Shown here: positions 56,121-64,000 of the stretch, one piece after another
How the letters are laid out: every line of letters starts with the position of its first letter
How positions within the stretch are numbered: position 1 is the stretch's first letter
Assembly (NCBI RefSeq): GCF_958295425.1
Contig: NC_081146.1
Coordinates: forward strand, 4,650,041 to 4,714,040
DNA length: 64,000 nucleotides
Direction of reading: 5' to 3'
Source: Solea solea
Taxonomy: Eukaryota > Chordata > Actinopteri > Pleuronectiformes > Soleidae
Made by a program: the position numbers and the translations under genes
The notes under the pieces: generated by a model
The model's database searches: none
What the model saw: the letters and a program-made list of their open reading frames with translations, nothing else
What the model was told of the DNA's origin: nothing

Positions 56121-57539
56121 AAAAGTGTATAAAATTAATGACTATGAATATGTATATTTGTTTGTGAGGTGCAATGTACAGTGCACAATGTGTCGCTGTA
56201 CCAGAGCTGCATTAGTTCAAACAATACAGGGTCGAACAGCAGCCCTTTGCTCCACGGACAACGTTACCCATTGTGTTCTATGAATATATATCTATCTCAT
56301 GGGTGGCTAGATATCATCACCATAGCCTGGCTTGGTGGAACTGCTTATAGCTCTATCACATATCTCACCTCCCTGACAAATGGAGAGAAGCCACACACAA
56401 ATCCATCCATTCCACAGCACCTTCCTGTTCCCCCCCCTCCCCTGTGTTGTGAATTCACTCTCAGGTTCATGCAGGTATACAGGAACCTCCCTCCCACTCT
56501 CATAATCATGTACAAGCCGCCTGGCACTATAGAAAAATAATGATGTGCCGTCCTGTTGGCTCATTTATCAGCATGTTTTACAACAGGCGCCGGGTGGAAG
56601 TAATTAAACTCTGCCATCATTACAATGAGCCAGGCCCCCCTCTTAATAGACACCCAATGAGACACTAGAGGCCTGCCTGGTAATTGTAGCTCCGACTATT
56701 TCTGTGCGTGTGTGTGTGTGTGAGTGTATCTAGAATCCCCTTGTTTCATGTGTGGCTTTAATTAGTGAAGAAATAAAGATGATAAGCAATTGAGAAAAAC
56801 ACAATGTGCAAGTGAATTAGTTAAAGTAGGTTGGGGTCTTTGCTCCACTGTCTCTTTAACCGCTTTGTTGTACAACAGAAAGGAAAAATTAATCCATGCT
56901 GTTGAAAATGTGGATTAAAAGTTGACACTATGATACTTTGATACAACTTTCCCTTATAAAACACTTGATCTCCTGTCGTCTCACCATCGTACAGTGAGAA
57001 AAGGCCTCAGCAAATTCATAAGTTCATAAAGAAATAAAAAAGCTTGCTCAGAAGAACAGAAAAGGGCACTGAGGAGAAAAAGAAGAGAAAGTTTATGAGC
57101 CCAGGCGTTCAATAAACAGATAAATACCTTCCACAGATAATCTGCCACTTATAAGATTTCCGTAATAATCTAATAAAAGCACAAATTGATCTTCCCTGGG
57201 GACCATGCAATCCTAGGGCAATATAGAATGAATACACTCAGTACAATGTGGAGTCTCCTTGATACATACTTTCACAGTATATCATTAAGAAATCGTTCTC
57301 CCAGGCTCAACACTGCCTCTAAATATCTCTAAAAGACAAAGAAACACCGCAAATAAAACGAATAAGAGACGTCTGCTGCCATGAAGCACCCAAATGATAT
57401 TACTCTGTCAAGTTGGCTTGGTCGGACATCTGTCACTCTGAAACAATTATGGGTGCTTTTCTCAAGGATACATCAGCTATTAAGATGCGTGATTGGAGAT
57501 TTACATTAGATCTCTTGCCAGCTAAATATACAAAGTAGT
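56121..57539. other. Unique DNA, no gene seen
   Basis: AT-rich with a short (TG)n at 56706-56722. The 123-codon frame at 56169-56540 and its minus-strand counterpart have no recognised domain. 56570-56700 is repeat-free with AGTAATTAAACTCTGCC and could belong to the neighbouring candidate blocks. Confidence 0.5.
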
Positions 57540-58100
57540 TCCTTTACCATACCTGCACCATTTAGTATCACTTACAGCTCTAATGGCACAATTACCCTTC
57601 ACCACCAGCACTAATAGTGCTCAAAGAGAACCTTTTGACGTCGGGCTGATGTTACGACCCTTAAATATACCCCTTTAAACCCTCATCCAGCTCTCACTCC
57701 AGTGTCTGCACTCAGGCTCTCCAAAGCCCCTGATCTTGGGATATCGATTAGGCCCGCGAATCGCAACTGCTACCCCCACTCTCTAACACCAGTCCTCCCC
57801 CTACTTATCTGGCTCCTTCCCTTTACCATGCTCTCTCCACCCACCCTAATCCCATAATAATCAAATAGGCCCAGACTGGCTCGGCAGCGCTGTTCCAATT
57901 AGTCGCTGAACGGGTCTGGGGCTAGTGATAGTGGTACCAGCAGAGGTGGCGGCAAACACGCTAGCATCCAGGGAGGCTGTAAACATCCATTAGTGGTTAA
58001 CCGTCCCTACTCATTTTTCCTCCCCAAAGCTCTCTCATTAGTGCAGTGAGCCCTGACAGGTAAACAGCACTAATGGGAATGGCCTATCAATAAACGCCCT
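57540..58100. promoter_or_regulatory. Candidate conserved non-coding block
   Basis: Repeat-free. Contains TGTAAACATCCATTAGTGGTTAACC (about 57978-58002), joining a FOX-like TAAACA with a GTTAAC core, plus several CTAATGG/CATTAG words and a CpG-containing centre (GGCTCGGCAGCGCTGTTCC). Tentative on composition. Confidence 0.3.
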
Positions 58101-58590
58101 GTGTGTTAATAGGAAGTGTTGGCAAGGGGACCGAAGATATAGACCACGATGAAGAGGGGGAAGGAGGGGTGAATTCTCTGATATAAATAAAAATAAACAT
58201 GGGAAGGCGGTAGGTTGTTAGTGATAGATGTTGCATTGTGTTGTGCTTGTTGTGTTCCTGGATGCTGCACTTAGAGTTACACGAGTGCACTGTTGTATAA
58301 ACAAATAGAGTTTCTTCTTGGCCAAAACTACTTCTACATTTCTTGCCTGAGACATTATCTAATCAAGAACCATCTGTCGTTTGAAAAGCACTTTGATCCG
58401 ACTGTTGGCGTAGAGTTGCTTTGTGCTCGTGAGGGTATTTCAAGGCATGACCTCAGGTGTTTCAACACTACACTTACGTGTGGGAATTGCGAGGTGCAGA
58501 ATGTGTAACATCCACGCTGATACTTTGTGTATTCCCACTTACATGAAAGATTGAGAGAAAATGGAGAGGAGGAACAGGGAGGGACTTAAG

Positions 58591-58611
58591 AGAAAGAAAG
58601 AAAGAAAGAAG
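58591..58611. repeat. (GAAA)n microsatellite
   Basis: Five GAAA units. Confidence 0.92.
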
Positions 58612-58958
58612 GGGAAAAGGGTGAGGACAGAAAAAGAGGCTGAGGGGGGCTAGGCAAAGATGAGAGAAAGATGTTATTTATGTTTGGAGCAGGTTCACTC
58701 TGAGTTCACCTAACCATGAGACGTCCCTGGGCGGTGACAACCACACTGCTGCTGATATGTGCGTCTACAAGCATGTGGGTCCAAGTGTGTAAGCTCGTGC
58801 AGCTGCTTCGTGGCAGCAGATCCATGCTCGTCTGTTTATCTTAAACATGTGTGCATACGTGTGTCTGAACGGAGGGTCAACCAGTGAGCAGGAACATCAC
58901 CGAGTAGGACAAAGCATGTGGGGCGAACACTGTACACTACACATGCAGTGTGTGTCTC

Positions 58959-58985
58959 TGTGTGTGTGTGTGTGTGTGTGTGTGT
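58959..58985. repeat. (TG)n microsatellite
   Basis: About 13 TG units. Confidence 0.95.
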
Positions 58986-59757
58986 CATTACCGAGGCCGT
59001 GGGGCACTAAATCAGCAGCGCTACAGCAGTGGATAAAGCCAATGATACACGGATTACAGCCACACTCAGCCTGCGCTGCCCACATTTATCCACAGCCAGA
59101 CAGATAAAGAGACAAAGTGTGTGCATGCGTGTGCGTGTGTGTGTGTCTGTCTGTCTGTGGTGGGTGCAAGACTGCACATTGTCTTGTGTCTTTACGTACA
59201 TCTATCTGTGTACAAGCTTGGAAATGAGTCATGTTGAGCTCAGCTGTGCGTTAGGAAGCTTTATTCTAAGCACTACACACACACACACTTGCTCAGGTTC
59301 ATGTGTGTGTATTGACACGACTGCAGACATATAGTCAAAGGGAGTGACATTTCGTGCAGAAGTTCACTGCCATCATTGAGCAGCACCCTCTATGAGCAGC
59401 GTCTGTAGCCCGGGGTTGTGTGGACTCTAATCCACTGTCACCTTATCCATGTCACACTGACGCCACATTTGCCACTTCACCTCCTACCACACAAACCACT
59501 GGCACAGCACAAATTTTTAGTATAATATAAACATAACATTTTTACAGCTTATCAGCGATGAACACTGCCGGGGCTCCTGATAAAAGTACACAGTGGACCT
59601 GAGGAGTTCTGCCACAACCTAAATCCAACCATTAAAAGAGACTTAATGCACAAAGCTAAGCAGTGGTGAGAAGTTTTAGCTTCATTTTTATACACACAGA
59701 GCACATCTAAAGGTACAAGTACAACCTTGACTTCAACATTCTTGCCTCAGCCTCATC

Positions 59758-59940
59758 CTCAGTCCAGCATTGGACCTCCACTGGTCTAATTACACAGGCT
59801 GACCTCCCACAGGTCGTCTGAGCAAAGGCCCTCTAAAGATCAATATTCATTCTTTTAGATCTGTCATCTGCTTTTGACACTATCGACCATGTCCTGTTTC
59901 TGCGCTCCCCCCTCTCTTCTTTATTCATCTATTAACCCCC
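59758..59940 (+). pseudogene. LINE reverse transcriptase fragment (L2/CR1-like)
   Basis: In one frame 59846-59905 reads FILLDLSSAFDTIDHVLFLR. The LLDLSxAFDTIDH core is the first catalytic-aspartate motif region of L2/CR1-type non-LTR reverse transcriptases. Stops and frame changes lie immediately upstream (59833-59845) and the homology fades after about 59940. This is a short dead fragment; the FxDD catalytic box is absent. It is unlinked to the LINE tail at 20 kb. Confidence 0.85.
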
Positions 59941-62900
59941 ACTCTACCGATATGAGCGCTTGAATTTGGCCAACACTCACTCAAAAGGGGATAGCTACAA
60001 CATTTTGACTATGTCCACAGCGTACTTCAAAATGTACAGTATATTACCACTAAGTTTATAATGAAGATTTGTTGGGGGGTTTTATTCAATCAGGCGTCTC
60101 CTTTCTTTCCCAGAAATATAAAAAATGGAAAAAAAAATTGAGATGCAGCATGGGATTAAATGCTGCTATACAGCCACTGAAGCCTCTTACCTTAAAATGC
60201 CTGTGGATATTTACTGTGTGTTCCACCATCATCACAGCATAGAGACACCGTATGAGTTGCCCTGATGGTAGTGTGGGCTGGTCAACTTGTGTCTGGACAT
60301 GAGAAACAAGGAAAATGAACAGACATTTGAAAAAAAACTATATACAGCATGCACGGAAATGGAAAGAGGCCTCCATCTGTACACTTCATGCATTTAATCT
60401 GCATTTGTGAACATATTCTGTTCGGTCTTACTAAAAGAACCAAACAGATAAATGGAACAGTGGCAGCCAACAGGGAGGACACAAGGAGGACGACCATAGG
60501 ACATGAAGAAAAGCGGTGGAACTCTCTGATGAGACGTTCTGTGAGTTTGTAAGAAACTTATTACTGTGAAACTACTTTATTACTGTCAAAATGAACATGT
60601 TAATAACTGTGGCTTTGGAGGAAGTCTCTATGACAGTAGTCTTCAGTTCCAGACTGTGTAGATAAGGGATTACCACTGGTTTCAGAATCTCATCTTGATA
60701 TCTATCTTCATTGAGATTGCCTCCAATGATGACAAGCCTTGTTTTTCCAGTGATGGAGATGCCGCCCCACCAGACGCTCACAACAAATAAACAGGCTTTC
60801 CAATGGTATAAGATTTACTGGCAAGAAGCATTGTTACAGCAAAGAAATAATCCACCAAACACACATCCCTCCTTTTTGTGCTATGTTTATTTAGAATTAA
60901 GACAATTAAGGTCGCAGCATTTTGGTTGATACTTCTGGCAGCTGACCTTTGACCCTCTGACACCATCTGAAGAAAAAAACACTATGTGCCTTCACACACC
61001 CGGGCTAAAGATGAACGTCAACAATTTCTAGGTAGAAACTCTCACTTTAAAGTTGTCCTATGGGCCTAGTATATGATATAGGAGAGTGGGTGAATAGTGA
61101 AACATGGAAGTGAGAATCGAACTAATACTTTGGCTAACAGAACAGCTACAAACAGATTTACAAACCCAGGATTTTGGACTGAGAGAACTCAAATAGCATC
61201 AGGAGACCCATCTTACACAGTACCCTGGAAAGAAACTGTTGTGTCACAAATACATGCATGATGTGACGAAGTTTGAGTCAGCACAGATCATTGGTCTTGT
61301 TGGTCTTACAGGAAGACACAACTGAACTTCACTAACAAATAGAAAAGCAAAAGAGTAGCACCATGACACAAACTTACACAAAAGACAATATTTTCTGCTA
61401 CATACATAGTTAATGGCCTTGATGGCTCTTTGTTTTTTGCCTGGCTTTTGTTTTTAATGCATACGGTAAGTGCATATCGTGTGTAAGTGCAAGCAAGTTC
61501 CATCTGTAGTAACAGAAATAGTAGAAACTATAATAGCGATAACAAGAGTATCTGAATTTACGTATGCATCCTTTGTGATATGTCTACATCGTTTCTGACT
61601 GACAGCCCTTTGTAGTCGCATGTATCCATGAGCATGCATGTCACAAACCAGGTCCACACTTTCTTTCTGCTTCTTGTAATGTTTCCTCACAAAATCTAAC
61701 TTTGTATTACATAATGTGAGCAATCGGAGGAGAAAAAAACACAGATTTAATGGAGCTTCAAGGGGATTTGAGTAGTATGGCTAAGTGGGTAACAGCACCC
61801 TTGGCTAAACTCGTTCATGTTTCCACCTGTAGTGCACCATTGACTGTGGTCAGGCCGGCTGACCTCCCATTCTCCTGAGCAGTGTTATTGTAGATAAGCT
61901 CCACATAGCTAATGAACAGAGTGATGGCTTGTTAAAGGTCAGCCTCTTCATTTAGGGGCCCTCCAATAGGCTGGCCCACTCTGCATGGGCAAATGCTTCA
62001 TCATCATCATAATGCCAAGGACCCACCATTTTAAAACTCTTGCATCTTTTTGTTCACTCTCAATATTGCCATGGCACACTTAACTTTATGTCTCTCACAA
62101 GCTCTTTCATCTGAATTATGTTGATTTTTCCTGTTTCTTTCTGAAAGGCTTTTAAAGGTCCTGGCAATTATCCTTCTTCTGGATGTGCTTAGAGAAGGAA
62201 GCTGTCCATCCAGTGTCTGCTGATGATAGGGAAACATGATTTAACACAATCAGAGATGCAAAGCGAAGCTGGATAGGAGTGCTGATGTGACCGAGGGCCA
62301 AGGCCAGCCAAGGTCATGTTCATCTGCATGATTAAGGGTGATGAATTCTGCCCTGACCTCTGGATTATGCCAGAGGGAACAACAAGTGTGTACGAGTATG
62401 TGTACAGGAGGTGTGTTTATATGCCGGACCACTTAGTGTACAAAAGGTGTGTGTCTTTTTGGAATTCGGAAATATCATTTAAAAATGTATGCGATTTCAT
62501 TTTTATTATAAATGCCATTTTTCCTGGAAAAGGCTGGTCTCCTTATCTCTTTCCTTCATTCCTCTGCTCTCCACTAAACTCTTTAACTGATTCTTGGTGG
62601 ATATTGTTCTGTTCCTGTTCCTACTTTCTCACTCTCCTCCTCCTGGATGAGGGCGAGTTGAATATGGTCTCCCTGCTCTCTACTGTCCCCTCCTGGAGGG
62701 ACAAGGCACCTTGTCTTCTCATAGTGACCCTGTCTATCACACTCATTCATTAGGACACTGCACTTTTAAAATGAAAAAAATACACAACTGTTTTGTTCTG
62801 CTTCTTTTTGGATTTTTGATTAACATCAAAACTATTTTTTTCCCTACTTTATTCAAGGGTCTCAGTCAGGACGTTGTCACTTCAAGAAATGAGAGTTTAT

Positions 62901-63472
62901 ATCTGCAGTATATATCTTATAAGTGGCAAGAAAACTCAGTCAGCTGTTAAACTTTTATTGTTTTTTGATTACTAAACCCAAAGTGAGAGCTGTGTGTTTT
63001 TTTCAACATTGAGCTATTTTAATCCACCTGCTTTATTGTCCTTCAAATAATAAAATGTGAGTACTTTACTGCAGATATTTGATCAAAGCATCCATTTAAG
63101 GGATAATATTGCATCTGCAATCAGGACGGACTGGCAGTGGGCCCTTTTATCATTGCACTGTACAGGTTTAGGCTGGACTGTAAGGTATACAGCATATGGA
63201 GGGGATTTTGAGGCTAAACATTCTGGAACATTTCCATGCACTTCTTGCCCTGGTCCTTATTTCTTCCCAGCACCTACTCCTTGTTTCTGTAAGTGTCCAG
63301 TCAAGCCACAGTATGCCAGCTGGCTGGAGGAACAGCCAGAAGCCTTATTTACCCTCCACCCCTTCCACCCCCAAAACCAGAGCCCCCTATGAATACTAAT
63401 GTGGAAATGGCAGAGGGAAGGAGAGGATGGGAGGAAGGAAAAGAAAAAGAAAGAAAGAGACAGAGTGAAGGT
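59941..63472. other. Unique DNA, no gene seen
   Basis: AT-rich with no simple repeat longer than a few units. The largest open frame (62316-62753, 145 codons) is rich in Leu/Ser/Phe from a pyrimidine-rich stretch and shows no domain. No splice-bounded exon is supported. Confidence 0.55.
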
Positions 63473-63484
63473 GAGTGTGTCTGT

Positions 63485-63541
<57 letters not shown>

Positions 63542-63549
63542 TTTGTGTT
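63473..63549. repeat. Long (TG)n microsatellite
   Basis: Pure TG from about 63489 to 63540 with interrupted flanks; the minus strand gives poly-Thr-His frames. Confidence 0.98.
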
Positions 63550-64000
63550 GTGACCGAACAATAATTCAATAACATACATTGTTCAATATCGATATAACAA
63601 AGGTTCAGTGTTAATGCAGTGTGAAAACACACTTAGAGAGACAACACATAATTGCTGTTAAATGTTTTAGCTCAGATGCGTGAATTGTTTTTGTGTTTAA
63701 CAAGTATGTGCATTTTTTTATTGTTTTTGTTTTCCATGAAGCGTAAATACAATTATTGGTTTCATCAAACGACCCATTTATCTTTGCCTGTTGGACTGCA
63801 ATGATTATTTATTATCACTATTTCTAAACAAAAAATAAATAAAAGAAGGAAGGCAAGCAAAGGAAGGAAGAAAAAAAAACTCTCCAGCCACTAACTCTCC
63901 TCTCCGCTCCTTACTTTCTCTCCCTCCTCCACTCCAAGAGGCTTGTACTGTTCTTCCAATGCCCCAGTGGACACAAAAACGATGGCTGGAGAAGCACAGG
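63550..64000. other. AT-rich unique DNA, no gene seen
   Basis: Ends in an A/G-rich run (63830-63880) and a C/T-rich stretch. No coding or repeat signature. Confidence 0.6.

Larger units (their letters stand above)
58101..59757. other. Unique DNA with microsatellites, no gene seen
   Basis: Purine-rich 58550-58660 includes (GAAA)n at 58591-58611. (TG)n arrays at 58959-58985 and 59118-59148 create short Cys/Val frames. No gene. Confidence 0.6.

Noticed and set aside
62316..62753. 145-codon open frame
   Set aside because: Hydrophobic bias comes from pyrimidine-rich sequence; no recognised motif or exon boundary.

Overview
The window looks like 64 kb of nuclear DNA from a ray-finned (teleost) fish. 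Three things point there: very dense (CA)n/(TG)n microsatellites, interspersed repeats I recognise by sight as common in teleost genomes (hAT-type miniature transposons, an L2-like LINE tail, a tRNA-like SINE-style repeat, and repeats flanked by TG tracts), and the loose spacing and base composition of a vertebrate intergenic or intronic region. A run of 200 Ns at 2502-2701 is an assembly gap.

I find no protein-coding gene, exon, tRNA, rRNA or CRISPR array that I can support. The open frames of 100-185 codons that exist are explained by microsatellites translated as Cys-Val or Thr-His runs, by purine/pyrimidine tracts, or by chance. The only recognisable protein-coding traces are two decayed LINE fragments: a reverse transcriptase motif near 59.85 kb, and a LINE C-terminus plus 3' tail at 19.8-20.4 kb.

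Layout. 1-9.5 kb: AT-rich unique DNA with many TG/CA arrays, the gap, a two-copy diverged tandem repeat (5.8-6.3 kb) and a long non-coding repeat copy (6.96-7.59 kb). 9.5-12.9 kb: a long (TA)n tract, a compact block with two identical palindromic MEF2-type sites (10.37-10.44 kb), a repeat between TG arrays, a 3 x 66 bp minisatellite and a microsatellite-based inverted repeat. 13-17 kb: several repeat-poor blocks with TAATTA cores, then an intact-looking 376 bp hAT miniature element with a perfect 8 bp target duplication. 17.5-25 kb: mostly featureless, plus the LINE 3' end and a pyrimidine array. 26.5-27.5 kb: a strong candidate regulatory block. 28-34.9 kb: a terminal-repeat element, a small CpG-rich patch, a local duplication of about 0.55-0.6 kb and a SINE-like copy. 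36.5-46.7 kb: more hAT-type remnants, candidate regulatory blocks at 39.9-41.3 kb, and a perfect 19 bp hairpin at 43.6 kb. 47-64 kb: mainly unique DNA with a 65 nt foldback, another TG-flanked repeat, candidate regulatory blocks at 55-58 kb and a LINE fragment.

The most reasonable reading is a gene-poor regulatory landscape (gene desert or large intron) in which repeat-free islands may be conserved enhancers. Conservation cannot be seen from one sequence, so those calls are tentative. I see no sign of a new multi-gene system here. The best leads are the MEF2-site pair, the local duplication beside a CpG-rich patch, and the perfect hairpin.
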